The notes beneath the pieces are model-generated. The model worked only from the letters and a program-made list of their open reading frames with translations. It was not told where the DNA came from and did not search any database. Shown one piece after another: positions 52,792 to 61,478 of a stretch of 64,000 nucleotides of DNA. The stretch is from JAEZHK01 sp964575255 (GTDB lineage: Bacteria > Bacillota > Clostridia > Christensenellales > Aristaeellaceae): positions 66,681-130,680 of the forward strand of contig CAZNPZ010000003.1 in NCBI GenBank assembly GCA_964575255.1, in the 5' to 3' direction. The position numbers were made by a program, and so were the translations under genes. Numbering within the stretch: position 1 is the stretch's first letter; every line of letters begins with the position of its first letter.

Positions 52792-53805
52792 TTGTACTGG
52801 TTTCGGAACGACTACTCGGAGGGCGCGCATCCGCGCGTACTCGAACGCCTTGTCAGAGACAACCTGACCCGGACGCCCGGCTACGGCGACGACGAGATTT
52901 GCGACGCCGCGCGCGCCATGATTCAGGCGGAAATCGGGCGGTCGGACGCGCTGATCCGGTTCATCCCCGGCGGCACGCAGACCAATCAGATCATGATCGC
53001 CCACGCGCTTCGGCCTCACGAGGCGGTGATCGCAGCCGCAACCGGGCACATCAACGTCCACGAGACCGGCGCGATCGAAGCCACCGGCCACAAGGTGCTG
53101 ACCGCGCCCACACCGGACGGGAAGCTGACGCCGGAACTGATCGCGCGTGTGCTGAACGCCCACAGCGGCCCCCACATGGTGAAGCCCGCGATGGTCTATA
53201 TTTCGGATACGACCGAGGTCGGCACGCACTATACGTTGAAGGAACTTTCTGCGATCCGCGCCTGTTGCCTTGAAAACGGGCTGATCCTGTACCTGGACGG
53301 CGCGCGGCTCGCTTCGGCGCTGGCAGCGTCGGAAGGGGATCTCACCATCCGGGACATCGCAGGTCTCACCGACTGCTTCTATATCGGCGGCACGAAGAAC
53401 GGCGCGCTGATGGGCGAGGCGCTGGTGATCACGCGGGAAGACCTGAAAAAAGACATCGATTACACGATCAAGCAGCGCGGCGCGATGACGGCGAAGGGGT
53501 GGCTTCTGGGTATGCAGTTCCAGGAGTTGTTCACGGACGGGCTGTATTATGAGATCGGTCGGTACGAAAACCGGATGGCGGCTCGGCTTCGCGCAGGCGT
53601 GGAGCGCGCCGGGTACGCGCTCAGTTCCGATTCCCGCAGCAATCAGCAGTTCGTTCTGCTGACGGAAGCGATGGTTCAAAAGCTCGCTCCGGACTTCCAG
53701 TTTGAGATCGAAGGTGCGCGGGATGGCATGAAAATCGTCCGCTTCGTGACCTCCTGGTCGACCGCGGAAGCGGACGTGGACGCGCTGATCGAAGCGCTGC
53801 GGTAA
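52792..53805 (+). CDS. Low-specificity threonine aldolase-like PLP enzyme
   Basis: 337 residues. It cleaves threonine or related beta-hydroxy amino acids to glycine and an aldehyde. Family blocks: NDYSEGAHPRVLERL, PGYGDDEICDAAR, FIPGGTQTNQIMIAHAL, LDGARLASALA (Asp binds the PLP nitrogen) and YIGGTKNGALMGEAL with the PLP Lys. TTG 52792 has GGAGG 8 nt upstream; a GTG 18 bp earlier is in frame but poorly placed. It stands alone with its own hairpin terminator. Confidence 0.92.
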   Translation: MYWFRNDYSEGAHPRVLERLVRDNLTRTPGYGDDEICDAARAMIQAEIGRSDALIRFIPGGTQTNQIMIAHALRPHEAVIAAATGHINVHETGAIEATGHKVLTAPTPDGKLTPELIARVLNAHSGPHMVKPAMVYISDTTEVGTHYTLKELSAIRACCLENGLILYLDGARLASALAASEGDLTIRDIAGLTDCFYIGGTKNGALMGEALVITREDLKKDIDYTIKQRGAMTAKGWLLGMQFQELFTDGLYYEIGRYENRMAARLRAGVERAGYALSSDSRSNQQFVLLTEAMVQKLAPDFQFEIEGARDGMKIVRFVTSWSTAEADVDALIEALR

Positions 53806-53816
53806 CGATTGGATGA

Positions 53817-53850
53817 GAAAGGCGTCCGTCGGTATGACGGGCGCTCTCTT
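53817..53850 (+). terminator. Terminator of the threonine aldolase gene
   Basis: GGCGTCCGTC and GACGGGCGC arms around a short loop (GGTAT), followed by TCTCTT. Confidence 0.65.
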
Positions 53851-54034
53851 AATACCCTTCAGGTGCGATACCGGTGGTCGCCATCGTCGAACCCAGCAGA
53901 AAAAACGGCAGCGGGCCGTAGGGCTGATCCGGCAGGATGAACCGCGGCAGGAAAGTCAATAGGAACAGCGTGACCGCCGGGTTCAGAAGGCTGTTTGCGA
54001 GCTCCTGAAAGTAATGCTTCGAGCTGGATGACAT
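53849..54034 (-). pseudogene. Fragment of a LysE/RhtB-type amino-acid exporter
   Basis: 61 residues reading FQELANSLLNPAVTLFLLTF, PRFILPDQPYG and PFFLLGSTMATTG, which matches the LNP-(K/A)xxLFFLAFLPQF region of LysE transporters (usually ~200 residues). No start with a ribosome binding site, and no upstream or downstream half is present. The bases from 54035 to 54245 hold no gene. Confidence 0.6.
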
Positions 54035-54245
54035 TCTATGTGTGAACCGGGCTCAGTGAACGACTTACTCTCCGCTCCCATCTTTCGGGGTTCGGGGTCA
54101 CAGCCCCGACAAATTAAAGGCAACCGGAGGACGACATGCGCATCCGCAGGTTGCCCATTCCGATTGCCGTGCAGGCTGGACCGCAAGCCGGAGGCTTGAA
54201 GAGCCTGCAACGCGGAGAAAAGCCGCGTAGCGGATTTCCTCCGCA

Positions 54246-55478
54246 TCAGTATCGATTGTCGAAAATCCTTGTGGACTTCTTCTCGCTCCGGGGCAGGTCG
54301 CCGATCGCGACCGGCAGCACAATCACCGAGATGCCGATGCGGGCTTTGAACTCGCGCCCAATCTCGGCGGCGGACTCCTTCGGCTCAAAGCCGGGGTTCA
54401 GTTCCACAAACAGGCGGCACTCATCCTTGCCGTTCATGTGATCGAGCATGAACTGGTACTCACTGGAAGCGCAGGGCACGTTCCTCAGCATCTCGTCGAT
54501 CTGGCTGGGGAAGATGTTCACGCCCTTCACCTTCACCATGTCGTCGGTTCGACCGATCAAAGTGTCGATGCGCGGGTAGGGGGAGCCGCACGCGCAGTCG
54601 CCGGGGATGAACCGGGTCAGATCGTGGGTGCGGTAGCGGATCAGCGGCGCGCCCTCTTTTCTCAGCGTGGTGATCACCAATTCGCCGATCTCGCCGTCCG
54701 GCACCAATTCGCCGGTCTTGGGGTTCACGATCTCGCAGTAGAGGTAGTCGTCCCAGAGGTGCATGCCGCACTCGTGCTCGCAGCTCATGCCGATGCCGGG
54801 GCCGTAGACCTCGGTGAGGCCGTAGATGTCGTACAGCTCGATGCCCAGTTCGTTCGCGATGCGCCTTCTCATCTTCTCGCCCCAGCGCTCTGAGCCGATG
54901 ATGCCCTTCTTCAGGTGGATTCTATCCTTGATGCCGCGCTTTGCGATCTCCTCGGCGAGGAGGAGCGCGTAGGAGGACGTCGAGCAAAGCACCGTGGACT
55001 TCATGTCCTCCATCATGCGAAGCTGCTTGTCGGTGTTGCCCGGCCCCATCGGAATGACCATCGCGCCCAGTCTTTCCGCGCCGTGCTGGAAGCCGATGCC
55101 CGCCGTCCAGAGGCCGTAGCCGGGCGTCACATGCACGCGGTCGAGCTTGGTCAGCCCCGCCATCCGGTAGCAGCGCTCGAACATGATCGCCCAGTCCTCG
55201 ACATCCCTCGCGGTGTAGGGGATGATGACCGGCGTTCCGGTGGTGCCGGAGGACGAGTGAATGCGCACGATCTCCTCCTCCGGGACGCTCATAAGTCCCA
55301 GCGGGTAGGCCTCGCGCAGGTCGCCCTTCCAAGTGAAGGGCAGCTTCTCAAAATCCTGCTGCGACTGAATGGCGTCAATATTGACGCCTTCCAGCTTCTT
55401 CTGGTAGAAGCAGGGCATTGAGGTCAGCTTCCTCAGTTGCGCTTTGATGAGATCAAATTGGGCCTCGTTCATCTTCAC
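54246..55478 (-). CDS. paaK: Phenylacetate/arylacetate-CoA ligase
   Basis: 410 residues (usual 430-440). It forms aryl-acetyl-CoA from the acid, ATP and CoA in the cytoplasm. The nucleotide loop is HSSSGTTGTPVIIPYTARDVEDW (~92-114) and YGLTEVYGPGIGMSCEHECGMH the next ANL block; the C-terminal lid holds IGRTDDMVKVKGVNIFPSQIDE. It is last in the T-box/ECF/iorAB unit and overlaps the iorB stop by 4 bp, so its substrate is probably indole-3-acetate or another arylacetate made or used by IorAB. Confidence 0.93.
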   Translation of the reverse strand: MKMNEAQFDLIKAQLRKLTSMPCFYQKKLEGVNIDAIQSQQDFEKLPFTWKGDLREAYPLGLMSVPEEEIVRIHSSSGTTGTPVIIPYTARDVEDWAIMFERCYRMAGLTKLDRVHVTPGYGLWTAGIGFQHGAERLGAMVIPMGPGNTDKQLRMMEDMKSTVLCSTSSYALLLAEEIAKRGIKDRIHLKKGIIGSERWGEKMRRRIANELGIELYDIYGLTEVYGPGIGMSCEHECGMHLWDDYLYCEIVNPKTGELVPDGEIGELVITTLRKEGAPLIRYRTHDLTRFIPGDCACGSPYPRIDTLIGRTDDMVKVKGVNIFPSQIDEMLRNVPCASSEYQFMLDHMNGKDECRLFVELNPGFEPKESAAEIGREFKARIGISVIVLPVAIGDLPRSEKKSTRIFDNRY

Positions 55479-56068
55479 GGCGCGATCGCTCCCTTCAGAA
55501 TTGCCGCCGCGCCCAGGCGCAGCGCGCTTTCGTTGACGGCGAGGAATTTTCCGCCCAGCTCGGTCAGCACGGATTCAAGGTCGGTTAGGTCAAACCCCAG
55601 CGCGCCTGTGACGGCAGCCGCGCCCAGAAGTGCCATGTTGGCACAGCGGTCGGAACCGGCCTCGCGGCAGATCGCCTCTGTGTCGACGGCGAACAGCTTC
55701 GCCTTTGAAGAAAGATACGCGAGCATCGCCTCCGCGTCGTAGCCGCCGCCGGAGAGCGAGGCCGTGATCGGCTGAACAGGCTTTATGCTGGCGACGATCA
55801 CGCCGCCCGGCTTCAGGAAACTTAAGTTCCGCGCGGCCTCGGCGGGCTCCAGCGCGAGGATCACGTCGGCCGCGCCCTTTGGGATCAGCGGGGAATGGGA
55901 CAAACCAACCCGCACATGGCTGACCACCGAGCCACCGCGCTGCGCCATACCGATGGTCTCGGCGGTGCGCGCAGGCCAACCCTTCGCCATCGCGGCGCGG
56001 GCGAGGAGCTTGGAGGCGAGCACAACGCCCTGCCCGCCGACGCCGCAGATCAGGATATCTTTACGCAT
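55475..56068 (-). CDS. iorB: Indolepyruvate:ferredoxin oxidoreductase, beta subunit
   Basis: 197 residues. The gamma-type domain of 2-oxoacid oxidoreductases: ILICGVGGQGVVLASKLLARA (~5-25), MAQRGGSVVSHVRVG (~45-59), PKGAADVILALEP (~67-79). It works with IorA to convert arylpyruvates to arylacetyl-CoA, or the reverse. It overlaps the iorA stop by 8 bp and paaK by 4 bp. Confidence 0.94.
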   Translation of the reverse strand: MRKDILICGVGGQGVVLASKLLARAAMAKGWPARTAETIGMAQRGGSVVSHVRVGLSHSPLIPKGAADVILALEPAEAARNLSFLKPGGVIVASIKPVQPITASLSGGGYDAEAMLAYLSSKAKLFAVDTEAICREAGSDRCANMALLGAAAVTGALGFDLTDLESVLTELGGKFLAVNESALRLGAAAILKGAIAP

Positions 56069-57872
56069 GCTCGTTCACCTCCCCGATGGCTTTCTGCGGG
56101 CAGATCTGCGCGCACAGGTTGCAGCCGGTGCAGAGGGAAGGCTCTATGGAGACTATGCCTTTTTCGACCACCAGCGCCGGGCATCCAAGCAGCTTCACGC
56201 AGGTCTTGCAGGACGTACACTTCGCGGGGTCGATCCGGCAGGATATCGTCTTTTTCAGGTTCGCGACGCAGGGGGATTTGAAGATCACCGCGCGGACGCC
56301 GCTTGCCTCGATCGCGCGCTTCACCGCGGCGACCGCGGCCTTGTGATCCAGCGGATCGGCTTCGATTACGGGGTTTACGCCGACCGCCTCCAGCACCTTG
56401 GGGATGGATACCGGAACAGACGGCGCGCCGGTCATCTTGCGCCCGGTGCCGGGATGGGGCTGGTTTCCGGTCATGGCGGTGGTGACATTGTCCACGACGA
56501 CGAGGATCATCTCGCTTTGGTTGTACACCGCGTTGACGACGCCCGAGATGCCGGACGCGAAGAACGTGGAGTCCCCGACGAACGCGAACAAAAGTGCGTC
56601 CTTGTCGATCCGCCCGATGCCCTGCGCAACGGTGATCCCCGCGCCCATGCACAGGCAGGTGTCCACCATGTTGAGCGGCGCGGCGTTGCCCAGCGTGTAG
56701 CAGCCGATGTCGCCGGTGAAGAACGCCTTTTTCCCGCGCGACGCGGCCTTGACCGCGTAGAACGACGCGCGGTGCGGGCATCCGGCGCATAAGACCGGCG
56801 GGCGAACGGGCAGCGCGGGGCAATCCGGCGCGGGTTCCGGCGGAACGTCGCGGCCCAGAAAGCGGGCGATGTCGCCCCGGACGCTCTCTACGCTGTTTTC
56901 CCCGGCGACGCGGGTGTCGCCGGTGAGTTTCCCGCGAATGACGACGTTCAGCCGGTGTTTCTGCGCGGTTTCAATCAGTGCGCGCTCGATCACGGGGTCG
57001 AGTTCCTCCAGCACCAGCACCTCGTCAAGCCCCGCGAGGAATTCAAGCGTCAGCTTTTCCGGGAACGGGTGGGGGGTAGCGACCTTGAGAAGCTTCATTT
57101 CGCCAAGATCGATGGATTCCATGACATATTCATAGCTTACGCCGCCCGCCGCGACGCCGCGCTTTGCATCCGACGCGCCGGTGATCGCGTTGTAGGGGAG
57201 GGCGGAGAATGCCTCCCCCAGCAGCGGGTTCCGCGCTTCAATCTTTAAGTGGTTCTGGTAGGACAACCGCGGGAAGATGACCCACCTGCCCGGATCGCGG
57301 ACAAAGCCTTCCGGTTCCGGGATGATAAGCGGCGGCAGCAGTTCCACGCTGGCGCAGCCGTGGCACACGCGGGTCGTCGGGCGGAGAATGACCGGGGTCT
57401 GATACTTTTCAGAAACCTCGAACGCGTCCGAGACCATCCGGTACGCTTCTTCCGGGCTGGTCGGGTCGAACACCGGGAGCTTTGAGAAAATCCCGAACTG
57501 GCGGGTGTCCTGCTCGGTCTGGGACGAGATTGGGCCGGGGTCGTCCGCGACCACCACCACCAGGCCGCCCTTGACGCCGACGTAGGCGAGGCTCATCAAA
57601 GGATCGGACGCGACGTTCAGGCCCACCTGCTTCATCGTGACCATCGCGCGCGCGCCCGCGTAAGCCGCGCCCGCGGCCACCTCCAGCGCGGCCTTTTCGT
57701 TGACGCTCCACTCCACATACACGTTGTCTCCCCGGTGTTTCGCGGCCGCCTCCAGAATCTCGGTGGACGGCGTGCCGGGGTACCCGGAAACAAACCGGAC
57801 GCCCGCGCGCAACGCGCCCAGCGCGATGGCCTCGTTGCCCATCAGAAGGCGGAGTTCCTGTGTTTTATCCAT
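56061..57872 (-). CDS. iorA: Indolepyruvate:ferredoxin oxidoreductase, alpha subunit
   Basis: 603 residues, the normal size. N-terminal pyrimidine-binding domain (LLMGNEAIALGALRAGVRFVSGYPGTPSTEI), central TPP domain (LCAGCPHRASFYAV, GDIGCYTLG, GDSTFFASGISGVVNAVYNQ) and C-terminal ferredoxin domain with two Fe4S4 sites (CTSCKTC, LCTGCNLCAQICPQ). It interconverts indolepyruvate or other arylpyruvates and arylacetyl-CoA with ferredoxin. GGGAG lies upstream of the ATG; the gene is only 16 bp past the ecfT stop with no terminator between, so it shares the Trp T-box. Confidence 0.96.
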   Translation of the reverse strand: MDKTQELRLLMGNEAIALGALRAGVRFVSGYPGTPSTEILEAAAKHRGDNVYVEWSVNEKAALEVAAGAAYAGARAMVTMKQVGLNVASDPLMSLAYVGVKGGLVVVVADDPGPISSQTEQDTRQFGIFSKLPVFDPTSPEEAYRMVSDAFEVSEKYQTPVILRPTTRVCHGCASVELLPPLIIPEPEGFVRDPGRWVIFPRLSYQNHLKIEARNPLLGEAFSALPYNAITGASDAKRGVAAGGVSYEYVMESIDLGEMKLLKVATPHPFPEKLTLEFLAGLDEVLVLEELDPVIERALIETAQKHRLNVVIRGKLTGDTRVAGENSVESVRGDIARFLGRDVPPEPAPDCPALPVRPPVLCAGCPHRASFYAVKAASRGKKAFFTGDIGCYTLGNAAPLNMVDTCLCMGAGITVAQGIGRIDKDALLFAFVGDSTFFASGISGVVNAVYNQSEMILVVVDNVTTAMTGNQPHPGTGRKMTGAPSVPVSIPKVLEAVGVNPVIEADPLDHKAAVAAVKRAIEASGVRAVIFKSPCVANLKKTISCRIDPAKCTSCKTCVKLLGCPALVVEKGIVSIEPSLCTGCNLCAQICPQKAIGEVNEHA

Positions 57873-57888
57873 TTAATCTACTCCCGTT

Positions 57889-58653
57889 TTATAAGATAGC
57901 CGCCAGGGTGACGATCAGCGCGCAGGCGGCGAGCGTCGCCCAGTCAATCCACTTGAAAAGGTAAGTCTTGAAGCTTGCGCCGCGCGTCCGAAGCGAGAAA
58001 CCGCGCAGCTCCGCCGAGATCGCGCCCCGGTCGATCCGCTCTACCGAACTGATCAAAAGCGGCACGCACAGCGGCAGGATCAGCGCGATCTTGCGCAAGA
58101 AGTTCTTCGTGTCAAACTCAACGCCGCGCGACGTCTGCGCCGCCATGATATCCAACGCTTCTGCCGAGAAGATCGGGATGAAGCGCATAGACGTGGTCAG
58201 CGCGAACACATACTTGTAGGGGACGCGCAGTTTCTCAACCAGCATGCCGGAGAGGTCGCTGATCTGCGTCACCGAAAGCATGATCGCGAGCGGCAGCGTG
58301 GCGGCAATCATCCGAAGGACGAAGAGCAAAGAGAACAGCACGCCCGCGTCGGTGATCGTGAGGCCGGGAAGGATCGAAAACAGCGCGTTTCCGTCCCGGA
58401 TGACCAGCACCTGCACCACGAACAACAGGATGGAAAACTTGAGGAGCGCCGTCACCATCCGAAGCGCGCGCTTTACGATCCCAGCCGAGAACGCCAGGAA
58501 AAATGATAGCACAAGAACGCCCAAAATGAAAAGGTGTTTGCCGCTGACAAAGCACGCGGCGCAGAGCGCGACGGCGGCGAGCATCTTGGACAGCGGGTTC
58601 AGCCGGTGGAGGAGGGAGTTACCCGGCACGTAGTCGAGAAAGCCGCCCATCAT
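57889..58653 (-). CDS. ecfT: ECF transporter transmembrane (T) component
   Basis: 254 residues with about six helices. It links the S component to the two ATPases; the coupling motifs AQTSRGVEFD and SAELRGFSL (the two A-R-G-like motifs of EcfT) are at ~172-181 and ~222-230. GNSLLHRLNPLSKMLAAVALCAAC opens the protein. It overlaps the upstream A-component stop by 4 bp. Gene order S, A, A, T in one unit, rather than a shared module, suggests a dedicated group I-type transporter. Confidence 0.9.
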   Translation of the reverse strand: MMGGFLDYVPGNSLLHRLNPLSKMLAAVALCAACFVSGKHLFILGVLVLSFFLAFSAGIVKRALRMVTALLKFSILLFVVQVLVIRDGNALFSILPGLTITDAGVLFSLLFVLRMIAATLPLAIMLSVTQISDLSGMLVEKLRVPYKYVFALTTSMRFIPIFSAEALDIMAAQTSRGVEFDTKNFLRKIALILPLCVPLLISSVERIDRGAISAELRGFSLRTRGASFKTYLFKWIDWATLAACALIVTLAAIL

Positions 58654-59447
58654 TTCACCCGCCCTTCGATCGCGTCCGCCATCTGGTCAATTGTAAAGAC
58701 ACCTCGGAACAGATCACCGAAGCGCAGCGCCAGTTGCGGAATCTGCGCCGGGGCAACCGATGCGCGGGTGAGGAGTTCCGCGTTTGTCATGATCTCCCCG
58801 GTCGGGCCGTCGCCGATCAGCCTCCCGTCCGCGACGACCAGCACACGTCTGGCGAAATCCTGAACGATCTCCATGTCGTGGCAGACCATCAGAACCGTCG
58901 CACCTGAACGGTTGCGTGCGATGATTTTCTCAATGATCTCCATGCACTCCCGGTAGTCGAGGCCGGTCGTGGGCTCGTCCAGGATCATCACATCCGGGTC
59001 GCATGCCATGAGAGACGCAAGCGCGATCCGCTGGCGCTCGCCGCGACTCATCGAAAATGGGTTGCGGCTGCCGTCGAAGCCAAATTCCGAAAGCGTCGCG
59101 TCCAGCCGCCGCGCGCGCTCCGTCGGGTCGTTCACGGTCAGCGTTAGGCCGAACAGAATCTCCTCGCGGATGGTGTTCCTGCAGATCTGCCGGTCGGGGT
59201 TCTGAAAAAGGAAGCCCACCGAACGCGCGATGCGGCTTACGCGGGTGGTTTTCGTATCCATGCCGTTCACGGTGACGCTGCCGCTCACGGGTTTTAACAA
59301 GCCGTTGCATAGCTTACTGAGGGTTGTCTTGCCCGCGCCGTTTTCGCCGATCACCGCCGCGAAATCGCCTTTTTCCAGGCGGAAGGAGACGTCCTGGATC
59401 GTATGGCCGCCGTCGTAGCCGAAGGAGACGTTGCGAAACTCAATCAC
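58650..59447 (-). CDS. ECF transporter ATPase (second A component)
   Basis: 265 residues. Walker A GENGAGKTTLSKL (~33-45), Q loop LFQNPDRQICRNTIREEILFG and Walker B VMILDEPTTGLD. The signature is MSRGERQRIALAS instead of LSGGQ, so the second Gly is replaced by Arg. GTG 59445-59447 overlaps the previous stop by 4 bp with GGGAGG upstream; an upstream open frame is only a shadow. Confidence 0.93.
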   Translation of the reverse strand: MIEFRNVSFGYDGGHTIQDVSFRLEKGDFAAVIGENGAGKTTLSKLCNGLLKPVSGSVTVNGMDTKTTRVSRIARSVGFLFQNPDRQICRNTIREEILFGLTLTVNDPTERARRLDATLSEFGFDGSRNPFSMSRGERQRIALASLMACDPDVMILDEPTTGLDYRECMEIIEKIIARNRSGATVLMVCHDMEIVQDFARRVLVVADGRLIGDGPTGEIMTNAELLTRASVAPAQIPQLALRFGDLFRGVFTIDQMADAIEGRVK

Positions 59448-60283
59448 GCAAGCACCTCCCGCACCATCTGTTCGGCTTCCGGGATGCTCACCGGAATGCG
59501 TCCGGCGTACAGGCCGCGCGAAATGAGTTCGTGCCCCAGCGACGCGACGCGCGGCGCGTTGACGCCCGCGCCGGTGAGCAAATCGATGTTCTGGATTACG
59601 TCGCGCACCGCGCCGTCCAAGAGCATTTTTCCCTGATCCATCACGATCAGCCGCCTTGCAAACTCGCACAGCAGCATGATCTTCTGCTCCACGATCACGA
59701 TGGTCATGCCGAACTGCTCGTTGAGCGTCTTCAGCATCTCAAAGACCATTCGGCTGCTCCGGGGGTCCAGTTCGCCGGTGGGTTCGTCCAAGACCAGCAC
59801 CTTTGGCTTCAGCGCCACGATCGCCGCGATGGCGACTTTTTGCTTCTGGCCGCCGGACAGCGACGCGATCGAGCGCTTCCGAAGGTGCGAGATGCCCAGC
59901 GTGTCCAGCGCGTCGGCAACGCGCTCTTCGATCTCCCCGCGCGGCACTGAGAAATTTTCAAGGCCGAAAAGAAGCTCATCCTCCACGATGGAGGCCACCA
60001 TTTGCCCGTCGATGTCCTGAAACACGCTGCCGACGATTTTGGACAGCTTCGCGGGTCCCGCTTCGATGGTGTCGAGGCCACCGACCTCGGCGCGGCCGTA
60101 GAAGTCGCCGCCGTAGTAGTGGGGCACGACGCCGCTTAAAACGTAGGTCAGCGTGGTCTTGCCCGCGCCGCTGGAACCGATGACACCGACAAAGTCGCCT
60201 TCGTGAATCGACAGGTTGACGTCGGTCAGCGCGAAGCCGGGCGCGTCCTTGTACTGGAAGTTCAGGTCGGTCAGACGGATCAT
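59444..60283 (-). CDS. ECF transporter ATPase (first A component)
   Basis: 279 residues. Walker A GSSGAGKTTLTYVLSG (~36-51), Q loop VFQDIDGQMVASIVEDELLFG, canonical signature LSGGQKQKVAIAAI and Walker B VLVLDEPTGELD. It pairs with the ATPase at 58650, which has a changed signature, so the dimer is asymmetric. GGAGG lies upstream of the ATG. It lies 28 bp after the S component stop. Confidence 0.94.
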   Translation of the reverse strand: MIRLTDLNFQYKDAPGFALTDVNLSIHEGDFVGVIGSSGAGKTTLTYVLSGVVPHYYGGDFYGRAEVGGLDTIEAGPAKLSKIVGSVFQDIDGQMVASIVEDELLFGLENFSVPRGEIEERVADALDTLGISHLRKRSIASLSGGQKQKVAIAAIVALKPKVLVLDEPTGELDPRSSRMVFEMLKTLNEQFGMTIVIVEQKIMLLCEFARRLIVMDQGKMLLDGAVRDVIQNIDLLTGAGVNAPRVASLGHELISRGLYAGRIPVSIPEAEQMVREVLA

Positions 60284-60311
60284 CGGAAGGCCTCCATCGT
60301 TTAGAAATCTG

Positions 60312-60878
60312 TTACCGCTTCTTTAAAACCAGACTCAGCGGGAGGTGCAAAAGCTGCACGATGACCGCGTTGATCAGTGCGGTTCCGAAGATGATGCCAA
60401 GGAAGATGCCAAGCGGCGTGGGCTTGATGTCCGCGCCAGCGTAGTAGAGAAGGTACATGATCCCGACGAACGAGAAGCCGCTGGCAAGGGTGCTGAGGAA
60501 AGTCGCGATGATCGGGTGCAGCGAGAACTTCCCGATCTTCATCGGAATCCTGATCAGGAGGCTCATGACCACCGCGCCCACCAGTTAGCTCGCGAAGTTC
60601 AGGTAGGGCTGGCCGGGGAAGAACTGGCACACCGCGCCGGCCAGGATGCCGATGATCGCGGCTTCGTACAGCTTTGGCCGAACCAGCAGGATGATCAGGC
60701 AGTACATCGCGATGATAAAATTGGGCTTCATGCCGACGTTGAAGAAGGAGCCGACGAAGAACTTGAGCACCGCGCCCGCCGCCAACAGGATGCCGATGAG
60801 CAGCATGTCGCGGGCTGACATGCCCTTCTTCGCCTGGGTTTCCACCGTGCGCTTCTCCATGATCTTTCCGCTTTCCAT
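60312..60878 (-). pseudogene. ECF transporter substrate-binding (S) component, probably for tryptophan, interrupted
   Basis: It starts at ATG 60876-60878 (GGAGAGG upstream). About 188 residues if read through, with six helices. GMKPNFIIAMYCLIILLVRP and ILAGAVCQFFPGQPYLN match TrpP-type tryptophan transporters of Bacillota (GMKPDxxLxMMF). TAA at 60582-60584 cuts it after YLNFAS; the same frame then goes on with LVGAVVMSLLIRIPMKIG to the stop at 60312. No other lesion is seen. With a UGG T-box in front, tryptophan is the likely substrate. Confidence 0.82.
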
Positions 60879-60974
60879 GGTCTGATCCTCTCCGCACTTG
60901 TTATTTTTCCCGCCGCCCGTGCCTGGCGGGGGATGCCGGGGTGAGGGACCGTTGGCATGGAAGAGAGGACCGGA

Positions 60975-61253
60975 TAAAAAACAGTCTGCCCCTATCACAA
61001 GGGCAGACTGTTGTCTGCGGTACCACCTTCATTGACCCGTCCGAAAACGAGTCCTCTCTCACGAAAATGCCAACACATTTTCTGCCGGTAACGCCAGCAC
61101 GCGTCTTGGATACTGGGCGCGTCGTCGCGCCGTTCACCTTGCCCTCCGTGGTCCATTTGCCAGGCCGCTTACCGCAGGACTCTCACCGCCGCCTGCTCTC
61201 TGTGGGCGCGCATCCGTGGTTTGATCTCCACATCATCGGTTTACTATGAAGTT
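60975..61253 (-). promoter_or_regulatory. T-box riboswitch leader, specifier UGG (Trp)
   Basis: Minus strand T-box core GAAGGTGGTACCGCAGAC at 61013-61030 is followed by the terminator. Stem I contains GAGAGCAGGCGGCGGTGAGAG...CCTGC (the AG bulge and GNUG-type apical loop). The specifier loop 3' side is CAAA-UGG-A, with UGG at 61153-61155, closed by GUGG/CCAC. UGG is the Trp codon. The unit then reads S, A, A, T, iorA, iorB and paaK. The 5' side is AGAUC rather than AGUA, so the specifier call is a little less certain than that of the leader at 482. Confidence 0.85.
60976..61012 (-). terminator. T-box attenuator terminator (Trp leader)
   Basis: Minus strand AACAGTCTGCCC and GGGCAGACTGTT arms (12 bp) around an 8-nt loop, followed by a run of five or more T. 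Confidence 0.9.
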
Positions 61254-61259
61254 GAGCGG

Positions 61260-61288
61260 ATTATAGCACGCGGATTTTCCGCTGTCAA
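61260..61288 (-). promoter_or_regulatory. SigA-type promoter of the Trp T-box operon
   Basis: -35 TTGACA at 61283-61288, 17-nt spacer, -10 TATAAT at 61260-61265: a consensus promoter, strong if not attenuated. Confidence 0.88.
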
Positions 61289-61447
61289 GCGGTTGTTCAA
61301 AGTTTTTCGCAGGCATTCGCAACGAAAATGATTGAAGTAAAGACGGATATGGTATTTTGGGTAGGGAATTCCTACGCAAGAACCGGTTGCGGATTCTGAC
61401 GGGTTATGTTAAGATGTGTTCGAATTATGGTAGGAATATACAGTCAA

Positions 61448-61478
61448 CCGCCTGCGACCAAACGGTCGGGCGGGTTTT
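61448..61478 (+). terminator. Terminator-like hairpin in the leader of the second GGDEF/HD-GYP gene
   Basis: CCGCC and GACC arms pair with GGTC and GGCGG (small internal bulge), then GTTTT. It stands 80 bp before the start codon and so could be an attenuator. The rest of the 61289-61557 stretch shows no gene and no GEMM-type cyclic-di-GMP riboswitch. Confidence 0.45.

Noticed and set aside
54035..54245. Mobile element or attachment site near paaK
   Set aside because: Short GC-rich inverted stretches are present but no target duplication, transposase or tRNA end; it looks like plain intergenic DNA beside a LysE fragment.
8727..60584. Stop codons in larA-like, korA and ECF S genes as recoding (for example pyrrolysine or reassigned TAG)
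   Set aside because: TAG and TAA are both involved, the first two genes also need frame repair, and many intact genes here end normally in TAG or TAA.
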